Assembly (NCBI GenBank): GCA_017553245.1
Contig: JAFZMT010000081.1
Location: 1-8,699 of the forward strand
Reading direction: 5' to 3'
Source: Methanomicrobium sp.
GTDB taxonomy: Archaea; Halobacteriota; Methanomicrobia; Methanomicrobiales; Methanomicrobiaceae
Length of the DNA stretch: 8,699 nt
Below are positions 1 to 6,323 of the stretch, piece by piece (position 1 is the stretch's first letter; each line of letters begins with the position of its first letter). The position numbers and the translations under genes are program-made. A model generated the notes under the pieces. That model was not told where the DNA came from. It ran no database searches and was given only the letters and a program-made list of their open reading frames with translations.

Positions 1-1836
1 GGTATCATAGACCTTCGAGTCCGTGCCGCTGTTCCTCGCCGGCGCAATCGCGTCAAGCTCGTCGAAGAAGATAATCGAGGGCGCAAGCTGCCTTCCCTTG
101 CGGAAAATCTCCCTTACCGCCTTCTCGCTCTCGCCCACCCACTTGGATAGAATCTGCGGACCGCGAACCGATATGAAATTGGCGCCGCTCTCCGAGGCAA
201 TTGCCTTTGCTATAAGCGTCTTTCCGGTTCCCGGCGGTCCGTAAAGAAGCACTCCCTTCGGCGGCTTTATGCCGAGATTGTCAAATTTCTCGCGGCGCGT
301 AATCGGATATTCCGCCGCCTCTCTGACCTCTTCAATCTCGTTGTTAAGCCCGCCGACGTCATACCACTTAATCTTGGGCATATCGACGAAGATCTCGCGC
401 ATCGCACTCGGGTGAATGTCGTGCAGGGCATCCCTGAAATCATTGACCTTAATCTCCATCGACTCAAGAATCTCCTGCGGAATCTCGTCGGTATCCATCT
501 CAATGCTCGGGATATAGCGCCGCAGGGCACGCATTGCCGCCTCGCGCGAGAGCGCCGCAAGATCCGCGCCCACAAAACCGTTTGTTCTGGCGGCAAACTC
601 ATGAATCATCTCCTCGCGGACCTTCCTGACCTCCTCGCTTATCTCCTTGAACTCCTCTTCTAAAGCGTCTTTTTTGTCGGCACTTGCGGCATCGAGCTTC
701 TTCTTGTATTCGATGATGCGCGACTCGCCCTCGATAGGCATACCGCGGGTGTGAATGCCCAGAATCTCGCGCCTGTCCTCCTCGGTCGGAACGCCGATCT
801 CAATCTCCCTGTCAAAGCGCCCGGGTCTTCGAAGCGCCTGATCTATCGCGTCAAGGCGGTTGGTGGCGCCGATGACCACAACCTGCCCCATCTCCTCAAG
901 ACCGTCCATCATGGTGAGCAGCTGGGCGACGACGCGCCTCTCGACCTCGCCCGTGACATCCTCGCGTTTGGGTGCGATTGAGTCAAGTTCGTCGATGAAG
1001 ACAATCGACGGCGCATTCTCCTCAGCCTCGTCGAAAATCTCCCTCAGGCGCTGCTCGCTCTCGCCGTAATACTTGGATATAATCTCGGGACCGGCAATCG
1101 AGATGAAATGTGCCCCGCTCTCGTTTGCGACCGCCTTCGCAATCAGAGTCTTGCCCGTCCCCGGCGGACCGTAGAGAAGAACGCCTTTGGGCGGCTCAAT
1201 GCCGAGTTTATTGAAGAGTTCGGGATGACGCAGGGGCATCTCGATGGTCTCGCGGACGTTCTGAAGTTCGGTCTTGAGTCCGCCGATATCCTCGTAGGAG
1301 ATGAGTTTCATGCCCTCAAAGCCCTCCGCGGGCTGATCCGAGAACTCAATCCCGGTATCGCGCGAGATTATGGTTGCCTCCGACGGCGTAATGCTCACTA
1401 CCTTGTATGAGACATACTGCATCGGCATGAAGGGCATTCCGACGGCAATCGGCACGGAATCCTCGGCGTGAATCGGGAAATCGATGAGTTTGGCAACGGC
1501 ACTGTTGTAGTTTATCGGAATATCCTTGGGGAGATCCTCCGGCGGCGCAAGAATCACGGATTCGGCGGCAATCTGCTTCTCGACGACCGAGACCGTCACC
1601 TTGTCGCCGATGCCGACGCCCGCGTTTGCACGGATATAGTTGTCAATGCGGATCTTTCCCTGATTCCAGTCATTGACCGACATCCTCCATACTTTGGCTA
1701 CGGTGCGTGTCTTCCCCTCTATATATATCAAATCCCCCGGAGATACACGCAGATAGAGCATTGTTTCTGGATCCAGTCTTGCTCTGCCGCATCCCTGATC
1801 TTCCGGGTATGCGCTGTCGACTTTTAGGTCTATCAT
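1..1836 (-). CDS. CDC48/VCP-like AAA+ ATPase (3' end beyond window)
   Basis: This is a two-ring AAA+ unfoldase of the CDC48/p97/VAT family, which uses ATP to extract and unfold proteins in the cytosol. 612 codons are visible and about 200 residues should lie off the left edge, judging from a usual family length near 750-800. The N-domain (about 1-190) has the family's double-psi-barrel features, for example [19 protein letters not shown] near the start. D1 has Walker A GPPGTGKT at 223-230, Walker B VFIDE ending at E283, and arginine-finger candidates R337 and R340 in LRRPGRFD. D2 has Walker A at 533-540 and Walker B IIFFDE ending at E593. An AGGTGATCTT site just before the ATG supports the start. 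A highly charged segment of about 45 residues (368-412) separates RGMPI from [14 protein letters not shown] in D1, where canonical members have a much shorter link. The reading frame was checked through this segment and is open. Family assignment is secure; the client proteins are unknown. Confidence 0.95.
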   Translation of the reverse strand, partial: MIDLKVDSAYPEDQGCGRARLDPETMLYLRVSPGDLIYIEGKTRTVAKVWRMSVNDWNQGKIRIDNYIRANAGVGIGDKVTVSVVEKQIAAESVILAPPEDLPKDIPINYNSAVAKLIDFPIHAEDSVPIAVGMPFMPMQYVSYKVVSITPSEATIISRDTGIEFSDQPAEGFEGMKLISYEDIGGLKTELQNVRETIEMPLRHPELFNKLGIEPPKGVLLYGPPGTGKTLIAKAVANESGAHFISIAGPEIISKYYGESEQRLREIFDEAEENAPSIVFIDELDSIAPKREDVTGEVERRVVAQLLTMMDGLEEMGQVVVIGATNRLDAIDQALRRPGRFDREIEIGVPTEEDRREILGIHTRGMPIEGESRIIEYKKKLDAASADKKDALEEEFKEISEEVRKVREEMIHEFAARTNGFVGADLAALSREAAMRALRRYIPSIEMDTDEIPQEILESMEIKVNDFRDALHDIHPSAMREIFVDMPKIKWYDVGGLNNEIEEVREAAEYPITRREKFDNLGIKPPKGVLLYGPPGTGKTLIAKAIASESGANFISVRGPQILSKWVGESEKAVREIFRKGRQLAPSIIFFDELDAIAPARNSGTDSKVYDT

Positions 1837-1887
1837 AAGATCACCTTAATACCAATTATATCCAATTGGCTATAAGTAGTTGTAGTT
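1837..1887. promoter_or_regulatory. Divergent promoter region, CDC48 gene / larC
   Basis: This 51-bp AT-rich gap holds the promoters of two divergent genes. For larC, the TATA-like AATTATAT at 1854-1861 would place the transcript start at about 1883-1888, that is on or just before the ATG, which fits a leaderless or near-leaderless mRNA; no Shine-Dalgarno site is seen before larC. For the CDC48 gene, CTTATAG (read on the minus strand, about 1871-1877) would place the start just upstream of its AGGTGATC ribosome-binding site. The positions of the boxes are inferred from the usual archaeal spacing of about 25 bp. Confidence 0.55.
1852..1869. repeat. CCAATT dyad in divergent promoter
   Basis: CCAATTATATCCAATTGG reads as CCAATT, a 6-bp spacer and AATTGG, a perfect inverted repeat. 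CCAATT also recurs as a direct repeat exactly 10 bp apart, and CCAATTGG at 1862-1869 is itself a palindrome. The element overlaps the proposed larC TATA box and lies beside the CDC48 promoter, so a bound regulator could affect both genes. No known archaeal regulator is assigned. Confidence 0.5.
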
Positions 1888-3099
1888 ATGAAAATACTCC
1901 TCTTTGATCCATTTAACGGTATCGCCGGCGATATGATTATCGGCGCACTTCTGGCCGCAGGTGCCGACAGCGAGGCGGTAAGCTCGGCAATGTCCTCGGT
2001 GGTCGCAAAGCCGGAATTTAAACCGGTCATCAAACACGGAATCGCCGCCGTAAAAGTCGAGACCAATGCGGAGCGGACTCACAGGAATCTCGACGAGGTA
2101 ATCGAGATTGTCCTTAAGTCTTCGGCTTCGAAGGAAGTGAAGGATATGGCAGTCCGCGTTTTTCACAGGATCAATGCAGGCGAGACCGCCGTTCACGGAA
2201 CCGTGACGCATTTTCATGAGGTCGGCGCCGACGATGCAATCGCCGACGTAATCGGAGCGTGCACGGCGTTTCTCTCAATAAATCCCGATAAGGTAGCCGT
2301 CCGCCCCATAAATCTCGGATGCGGCTACGTCAGCGGCGATCACGGAAAGATGCCCGTGCCTGCGCCCGCGACCGTCGAGATTCTGAAGAAGTCGGGTCTT
2401 GAGACGTTTATGGATACGGATGCCGAAACCGGCGAACTCTGCACGCCCACGGGTGCCGCACTCATCTCGGAGTTTGTCGCACACGGCGGCGATGAAAACG
2501 CCGCAGACAAAACAGGCAATCGTCCGCAGGTAATGCCGCACGGCAAAATAACGGCGTCAGGCTACGGTGCGGGAACAAAAGATCTCCCGCGTTGTGCAAA
2601 CGTGCTCCGAGCCATGATCCTCGAATCCGACAGCCGCGAAGAGAACTTCGTCGATATCCTCGAGACCAATGTCGACGATGTCACCGGCGAAGTCCTGTCA
2701 TATACAATGCAGCGCATTATGGATGCCGGTGCGCGCGATGTCTCCGCAGCGCCGCTTATAATGAAGAAAGGGCGCTCGGGTTTCCTCGTAAGAGTAATCT
2801 GCATCCCGGGCACCTGCGATAAATTCGTTCAAATCCTCTCAGAAGAGCTGGGAACGCTCGGAATAAGGCACATCAAGTCGGTTCACCGCTCCATACTTCA
2901 CAGGACATTCGAGGAGGTAAAACTCGTCATCAATGACGAAACCTATCTCATCAACGTCAAAATCGGCTGGATTGACGGCGCACCCGCGACCTTCAAGGCG
3001 GAGTTCGAGGACGTAAAGAAGTGCGCACTTAAGACGAAGATGCCTATGAAGAACATAGCGGCGATGGCTGAGAATCTGGCGCTTGAGCAGATAGAGTGA
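1888..3099 (+). CDS. larC: LarC-family nickel insertion protein (pyridinium-3,5-bisthiocarboxylate mononucleotide nickel chelatase)
   Basis: LarC inserts nickel into the pyridinium bis-thiocarboxylate mononucleotide, the last step in making the nickel-pincer nucleotide cofactor of lactate racemase (LarA) and relatives. The 403-residue product shows the family signatures: FDPFNGIAGDMIIGALL at 6-22, HFHEVGADDAIAD at 108-120, DHGKMPVPAPAT at 151-162, then the C-terminal LETNVDDVTGE at 258-268 and PLIMKKGRSG at 289-298. Both the LarC1-like and LarC2-like parts are present in one uninterrupted frame, unlike Lactobacillus plantarum, where a programmed frameshift joins them. There is no Shine-Dalgarno site before the ATG, and a TATA-like box about 30 bp upstream suggests a leaderless transcript. 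larA, larB and larE are not in the window, so the final acceptor enzyme is unknown. radB follows after 50 bp on the same strand and may be co-transcribed. Confidence 0.92.
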   Translation: MKILLFDPFNGIAGDMIIGALLAAGADSEAVSSAMSSVVAKPEFKPVIKHGIAAVKVETNAERTHRNLDEVIEIVLKSSASKEVKDMAVRVFHRINAGETAVHGTVTHFHEVGADDAIADVIGACTAFLSINPDKVAVRPINLGCGYVSGDHGKMPVPAPATVEILKKSGLETFMDTDAETGELCTPTGAALISEFVAHGGDENAADKTGNRPQVMPHGKITASGYGAGTKDLPRCANVLRAMILESDSREENFVDILETNVDDVTGEVLSYTMQRIMDAGARDVSAAPLIMKKGRSGFLVRVICIPGTCDKFVQILSEELGTLGIRHIKSVHRSILHRTFEEVKLVINDETYLINVKIGWIDGAPATFKAEFEDVKKCALKTKMPMKNIAAMAENLALEQIE

Positions 3100-3149
3100 T
3101 AACCGGAAAAACGGGAAAATAACGAAAATAACGGGGAATATATAGGAAA

Positions 3150-3842
3150 ATGGCGGCGGATAAGATAACCACGGGTTGCGCGGGCTTGGACGGGCTCATC
3201 GGCGGCGGTCTCGAGCGCAGGGTAATCACACAGTTCTACGGCGAGCCTGCGGCGGGAAAGAGCACTATCGCTCTCATGTGCGCAGTCAGCGTGCTCAAAT
3301 CCGGCAAATCCGCGATTGTCATCGACAGCGAAGGCTTCTCGATAGAGCGCTTCTGCCAGATCTGCGGCGACGACGCCGAAAAACTCTCCGAAAAACTCCT
3401 CCTCTACGAGCCCTCCGATTTCGATCAGCAAAGCCTCATGATTCGCGAATGCTCCTCATATCTCGAATCCGATGTGGGTATTATAGTTCTTGATTCCGCA
3501 ACGGCGCTCTACCGCGTCGAACTCACAGGTTCCGGCGAAGTCCAGAGGAAACTCGGCAATCAGATGGTCTTTCTCCTCGGCTACGCAAAGCGCCTGAATA
3601 TCCCCGTCGTCATTACAAATCAGGTCTTTACGGACATAGACACCGACAGGCTCACGGGGCTTGGCGGCACCTCGCTTGAGCATATCTCAAAGGTCATAGT
3701 CCGCGTTGAAAAATATCACTATCACAGGCGCGCCATCCTCGAAAAGCACAGATCAATGCCCGAAGGCGCCGAATTCGAGTTTAAGATAGTCCGAGAAGGA
3801 ATAGTCGCAACGGACGCCGATAAAGATAGCCCGTCGGATTAA
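3150..3842 (+). CDS. radB: DNA repair and recombination protein RadB
   Basis: RadB is the short euryarchaeal RecA/RadA paralogue, a recombination mediator with weak ATPase activity that binds DNA and partners RadA and the Holliday junction resolvase Hjc. The 230-residue length is typical; it lacks the N-terminal helix-hairpin-helix domain of RadA. Visible motifs are ITTGCAGLDGLIGGGLE at 6-22, Walker A GEPAAGKST at 31-39, and Walker B IIVLD at 111-115. The ITNQVF stretch matches the core RecA-fold strand before the L2-like region. The C-terminal SPSD is coded by a small duplication (ccgtcggat repeated across the stop). The ATG is preceded only by a weak AGGA at 3144-3147. It lies 50 bp after larC, a gap made of near-repeats of ACGGGAAAATA-like sequence, and is probably expressed from the larC promoter. 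A TATATA motif at 3139-3144 is too close to the start to act as its promoter. Confidence 0.93.
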   Translation: MAADKITTGCAGLDGLIGGGLERRVITQFYGEPAAGKSTIALMCAVSVLKSGKSAIVIDSEGFSIERFCQICGDDAEKLSEKLLLYEPSDFDQQSLMIRECSSYLESDVGIIVLDSATALYRVELTGSGEVQRKLGNQMVFLLGYAKRLNIPVVITNQVFTDIDTDRLTGLGGTSLEHISKVIVRVEKYHYHRRAILEKHRSMPEGAEFEFKIVREGIVATDADKDSPSD

Positions 3843-3863
3843 ACCGTCGGATAAAAATTCGAT

Positions 3864-3878
3864 AAAAAATATTTTTTT
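3864..3878. terminator. Bidirectional oligo-T terminator between radB and dapF
   Basis: AAAAAATATTTTTTT gives a T7 run on the plus strand 30 bp after the radB stop and a T6 run on the minus strand 12 bp after the dapF stop. Archaeal RNA polymerase stops at oligo-T tracts, and this near-perfect palindrome lies between convergent genes, so one short element can end both transcripts. Confidence 0.65.
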
Positions 3879-3889
3879 CAGATTCCGGA

Positions 3890-4717
3890 TTACATCCGAA
3901 TACTGCCGGAGAAGACCGTTGTCGCCGGTCCCGTCATCCTTGCCCTGCCGTCTTCTATCGTAATCGTGAGCGGACCGCCCTTTGTGTTGACGTGGACGAC
4001 ATTGCCCGTTCTGCCGGTCTTGAAGGCAATCGCTGCCGACGCCGTTGAGCCCGTGCCGCAGCTGTAGGTCTCGCCCTCGACACCTCTCTCAAAGGTGCGG
4101 ATTGTGATCTCGTCCTTTCCCGTGACCTTTGCGAAATTCACGTTTGTTCCTTTCGGGAATGAACTGTGGTGGCGAATCTGGGGCGCGACTGCGCAGATAT
4201 CGAGTCCCTCAAGATCGTCGATGAAGATAACCGCGTGCGGCACACCCGTATTTGCGGCGTTAACCGTAAATCCGCCGATATTCTCCTCGTAATCGCCGCT
4301 GCCGGTCGCGGGGATATCGCCCCTCTCCCACAGAACTCTGCCCATATCAATGCTTGCCGAAAACTCATCGCCCTCGTATCCGCATTCCACCTCAAGAACG
4401 CCCGCCATGGTCTCTATGCGTGCGCTGCCGCCGATGGATTTTTTGTCGAAGGCATACTTTGCAAGACATCTGATTCCGTTGCCGCACATCTCCGCCTCGC
4501 TCGCATCCGGCTGGAAGAGCCTCATTCTTATATCCGCCGTCTTATCCTGCGGCTTTGATATGAACAGTATTCCGTCCGCGCCTATTCCGAAACGGCGGTC
4601 GCAGTAGAGTTTTGCGAAATCTCCCTTCATATCGTCGGGAATGACCTTTCCTGCAAGTTCGTCTATGAGAACAAAGTCATTGCCGTTGCCCTGAAGTTTT
4701 ACAAACGGTATCTCCAT
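3890..4717 (-). CDS. dapF: Diaminopimelate epimerase
   Basis: DapF is a cofactor-independent two-base racemase that converts LL-diaminopimelate to meso-diaminopimelate in the cytosol, the step before decarboxylation to lysine. The 275-residue length is typical. Both catalytic cysteines are present in their signatures: C78 in AEMCGNGIRC and C220 in YSCGTGSTA. The substrate-binding QGNGNDF at 9-15 and RFGIGADG at 42-49 are also intact, as is the NTGVPHAV stretch at 156-163. The start is supported by GAGG 5 nt upstream of the ATG and by a TATTTAAT-type box further upstream. A methanogen without peptidoglycan would need it for lysine rather than for wall synthesis. The gene is transcribed toward radB and lies 182 bp downstream of the RuBisCO gene on the same strand; the separating gap carries both a T-run and a promoter, so independent transcription is likely. 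Confidence 0.96.
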   Translation of the reverse strand: MEIPFVKLQGNGNDFVLIDELAGKVIPDDMKGDFAKLYCDRRFGIGADGILFISKPQDKTADIRMRLFQPDASEAEMCGNGIRCLAKYAFDKKSIGGSARIETMAGVLEVECGYEGDEFSASIDMGRVLWERGDIPATGSGDYEENIGGFTVNAANTGVPHAVIFIDDLEGLDICAVAPQIRHHSSFPKGTNVNFAKVTGKDEITIRTFERGVEGETYSCGTGSTASAAIAFKTGRTGNVVHVNTKGGPLTITIEDGRARMTGPATTVFSGSIRM

Positions 4718-4756
4718 AATAACCTCTTTGTGGGGAATAGTTTTGATTTGAATGAC

Positions 4757-4767
4757 TATTTAATTTT
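4757..4767 (-). promoter_or_regulatory. Probable TATA box of dapF
   Basis: On the minus strand the sequence AAAATTAAATA resembles the archaeal TATA consensus. Its centre lies about 43 bp from the dapF ATG, which predicts a transcript start near 4734 and a leader of about 17 nt that still contains the GAGG ribosome-binding site at 4723-4726. Confidence 0.55.
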
Positions 4768-4771
4768 GCAG

Positions 4772-4803
4772 GCGCTGAAAGCGCTGAAAAGCGCTGAAAA
4801 AAA
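4772..4803. repeat. Three tandem GCGCTGAAA(A) units
   Basis: GCGCTGAAA, GCGCTGAAAA and GCGCTGAAAA follow each other directly, and the last runs on into an A7 tract. The array lies between the proposed dapF TATA box and the 12-bp repeat array. On the minus strand it reads as a T7 run followed by TTTTCAGCGC units, so it is downstream of the RuBisCO gene and upstream of dapF. Confidence 0.85.
4797..4803 (-). terminator. Possible oligo-T terminator of the RuBisCO gene
   Basis: Seven consecutive T on the minus strand lie about 100 nt after the RuBisCO stop codon and before the dapF promoter. Oligo-T tracts of this length terminate archaeal RNA polymerase. No strong hairpin precedes it, which is usual in archaea. 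Confidence 0.5.
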
Positions 4804-4815
4804 GGTAGTTTGGTT

Positions 4816-4875
4816 GGTAATATGACGGGTAATCTGATGGCTAATATGATTGGTAATCGGTAATCTGCGGGTAAT
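4816..4875. repeat. Degenerate 12-bp tandem repeat (GGTAAT units)
   Basis: GGTAAT or GCTAAT starts at 4816, 4828, 4840 and 4852, a strict 12-bp period with TGACG/TGATG/TGATT-type spacers, then at 4859 and 4870 with shorter spacing. It is a small minisatellite in the 3' region of the RuBisCO transcript. It is unrelated in sequence to the GCGCTGAAA array just beside it. Function unknown. Confidence 0.8.
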
Positions 4876-4899
4876 GGGGGGGTTATATCGGGAGGTATC

Positions 4900-6129
4900 T
4901 TAACTGCTTCCCCACTTTTCGAGCGCAAGTCTCAGTTCGGGGTGAGTCTTTGCGTATTCTTCGGCGCTCAAGCCCTGCATGAAGGCATCGACCGCCTGCC
5001 GCATCGCCGTTGCCCCCGCCTTTGTTCCCTGCGGGTGACCGTGTATGCCGCCGCCCGCCTGAAGAATGACGTTGATTCCCAGCCCCGCAAGTTCGGCATG
5101 AACCTTACCCGGGTGAAGACCGCCGCTCGCGACCGGGAAGACATAGTTGAGCCTGCGCTCGCTGCCGGAATCGTCAACCGCGAAGAGCTCCCCGGTGAGC
5201 GTCCTGTTATCCGCTTTCAGTTCCTCGGGATTGTGCCCCATCTTGCCGCTGACCGTTCCCGTGTGGAGCTGGTCGCCGCCCGCAAGCCTCACAAGGCGTG
5301 CCAGAGGGCGCATGGCAATGCCGTGCTTCTCATTCCTCGTCATTGCGCCGTGCATCGTCCTGTGGACATGTATCGGAACATCGATTGAAGAGTCGCGCAG
5401 AGCCTCGATTCCCGCAAATCCGCATGTGAGAACGTCTACCATAACGGCATTGGCGCCGCAGTCAACGGCAAGCTTCGCCCTCTCCACAATCTTATCGGCA
5501 CGCGTCGAGACATTTGCGGCGTAAAGGATGGTCCGCCCCGTCTCAGACATCGCTTTGTCAAGAGCCTGCATTACAGCCTCAACTCTCTCTTTCAGCGGGC
5601 AGAATCCCTGATCCGTAAGGGTTTCGTCGTCCTTGATGAAGTCAACGCCGCCGATTGCCGCAAGATAAGCGACATCCGCGGTATCCTTCGGATTCAGACC
5701 GACCTTCGGCTTGATTATGGTGCCGACATGCGGTCTGCTGTTCCTGTCCGTGCCGATTAACTTCCTTACCCCGCAGATTCCGAACTTCGGTCCCGGAAAA
5801 TCACAGAGTTTGGGCGTAAGCGTGAAATCGACAAGCCTTACATTGTTCAGCCTGCCCAGTCCGAAGAGGTTGCCTGCAAGCACCGAGAGATACTGCGGTA
5901 TGTTTCCCTTCTCGAATATCTCCTCGGGGTAGAGCAGTTCCGCGGTATAGCCCGCGCCGCACTTCTCGACCGATTTTACCGTTCCGTCGAGGCGCTTTAC
6001 GTATTCCGTTCTTGTCGAGAGATCCGTCCATGTCCCCGTTGTCTGCTCATCGGCGATAGCCTGAGCGGCAAATTCGGGTGTCGTATCCTCTCTGGGTTCA
6101 AAATAATATCTTGCCAATACGTCTCCCAT
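4900..6129 (-). CDS. rbcL: RuBisCO large subunit, archaeal form III-type
   Basis: This is a ribulose-1,5-bisphosphate carboxylase large-chain protein of the archaeal (form III) kind, 409 residues from the chosen start. All catalytic positions are present: TGTWTD at 31-36 with E28, N87, TIIKPKVGL with K140, the carbamylated lysine K166 in GGVDFIKDDE with D168 and E169, HVHR with H256 and R257, H289, loop-6 K296 in GTVSGKMG, S335 in VASGGLHPG, and the phosphate-binding AGGG at 358-361. It is therefore not a form IV RuBisCO-like protein. No small subunit, phosphoribulokinase or AMP-pathway gene is in the window, so whether RuBP comes from AMP salvage or from a reductive hexulose-phosphate pathway (described in Methanospirillum hungatei) is open. 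The frame extends upstream to 6249, but GGGGAG sits 7 nt before the ATG at 6129 and a TATA box lies at 6201-6208, so 6129 is preferred. RuBisCO assignment is secure; the subgroup is less certain. Confidence 0.95.
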   Translation of the reverse strand: MGDVLARYYFEPREDTTPEFAAQAIADEQTTGTWTDLSTRTEYVKRLDGTVKSVEKCGAGYTAELLYPEEIFEKGNIPQYLSVLAGNLFGLGRLNNVRLVDFTLTPKLCDFPGPKFGICGVRKLIGTDRNSRPHVGTIIKPKVGLNPKDTADVAYLAAIGGVDFIKDDETLTDQGFCPLKERVEAVMQALDKAMSETGRTILYAANVSTRADKIVERAKLAVDCGANAVMVDVLTCGFAGIEALRDSSIDVPIHVHRTMHGAMTRNEKHGIAMRPLARLVRLAGGDQLHTGTVSGKMGHNPEELKADNRTLTGELFAVDDSGSERRLNYVFPVASGGLHPGKVHAELAGLGINVILQAGGGIHGHPQGTKAGATAMRQAVDAFMQGLSAEEYAKTHPELRLALEKWGSS

Positions 6130-6136
6130 AGTATAT

Positions 6137-6142
6137 CTCCCC
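6137..6142 (-). promoter_or_regulatory. Ribosome-binding site deciding the rbcL start
   Basis: GGGGAG on the minus strand lies 7 nt before the ATG at 6127-6129. Neither of the two upstream in-frame ATGs (6214-6216 and 6247-6249) is expected in the mRNA if transcription starts from the TATA box at 6201-6208. Confidence 0.75.
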
Positions 6143-6149
6143 GGTATTG

Positions 6150-6184
6150 TCACTGTAAATTGACTGTTACCGTCTTTAAACGGT
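6150..6184. repeat. Direct and inverted repeats in the rbcL leader
   Basis: Two heptamers, TCACTGT (6150-6156) and TGACTGT (6161-6167), are repeated 11 bp apart, about one helical turn. Next to them ACCGT (6169-6173) and ACGGT (6180-6184) form an inverted repeat with a 6-bp spacer that spans the predicted transcript start near 6178. A protein bound here would block initiation; alternatively the region is an RNA leader structure. Confidence 0.5.
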
Positions 6185-6200
6185 ATATGGCAGGTATTTC

Positions 6201-6208
6201 TATATAAA
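6201..6208 (-). promoter_or_regulatory. TATA box of rbcL
   Basis: TTTATATA on the minus strand is a perfect match to the archaeal TATA consensus. Usual spacing predicts a transcript start near 6178 and a leader of about 48 nt that contains the GGGGAG ribosome-binding site. Confidence 0.75.
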
Positions 6209-6210
6209 CA

Positions 6211-6259
6211 TTCCATAGGAATCCGAACTTTCCGCAGGAATCCGAACATTCCGCAGGAA
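6211..6259. repeat. Three TTCC-N3-GGAA dyads at 19-bp spacing, next to the rbcL TATA box
   Basis: Two 19-bp units (6211-6229 and 6230-6248, of the form TTCCGCAGGAATCCGAACA) and a partial third (6249-6259) follow each other without gap. Each begins with an interrupted palindrome: TTCCATAGGAA, TTCCGCAGGAA and TTCCGCAGGAA. The array begins 2 bp from the TATA box of rbcL, covering the place where TFB and upstream activators bind, and lies between rbcL and the divergent HAD gene. This arrangement suggests cooperative binding of a dimeric regulator. Confidence 0.75.
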
Positions 6260-6274
6260 GGGGGTTACACAAAA

Positions 6275-6282
6275 CATTATAC
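6275..6282 (+). promoter_or_regulatory. Possible TATA box of the HAD-family gene
   Basis: CATTATAC, within an A/T-rich stretch, lies about 45 bp before the start codon. It predicts a transcript start near 6305 and keeps the GGGGAG ribosome-binding site (6315-6320) in the leader. The match to consensus is weak. Confidence 0.35.
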
Positions 6283-6323
6283 ATGATAATAGCCCATGAG
6301 AGATTATTCCAAAAGGGGAGAGA

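Noticed and set aside
598..735. Frameshift explanation for the odd CDC48 D1 segment
   Set aside because: Codons were read through the whole stretch in one frame, with normal D1 sequence resuming in the same frame on both sides, so it is an insertion and not a shift.
3139..3144. TATATA before radB as its own promoter
   Set aside because: It is only about 6-11 bp before the ATG, too close for an archaeal TATA box, which sits about 25 bp before the transcript start.
2943..3431. 162-codon minus-strand frame across larC and radB
   Set aside because: It is antisense to two strongly recognised genes and has no recognisable domain. It is a typical shadow frame in GC-rich DNA.
4677..4928. 83-codon minus-strand frame spanning the rbcL-dapF gap
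   Set aside because: It overlaps the ends of both real genes, and its middle is the translated 12-bp repeat. It is an accident of the repeat period being divisible by three.
6130..6249. N-terminal extension of RuBisCO
   Set aside because: The upstream ATGs lie beyond the TATA box and would not be in the mRNA. The extra residues do not resemble RuBisCO.
6211..6259. NrpR nitrogen operator (GGAA-N6-TTCC)
   Set aside because: The outward-facing GGAA and TTCC here are separated by 8 bp, and the inward dyad is TTCC-N3-GGAA, so the known spacing is not met. A different regulator is more likely.
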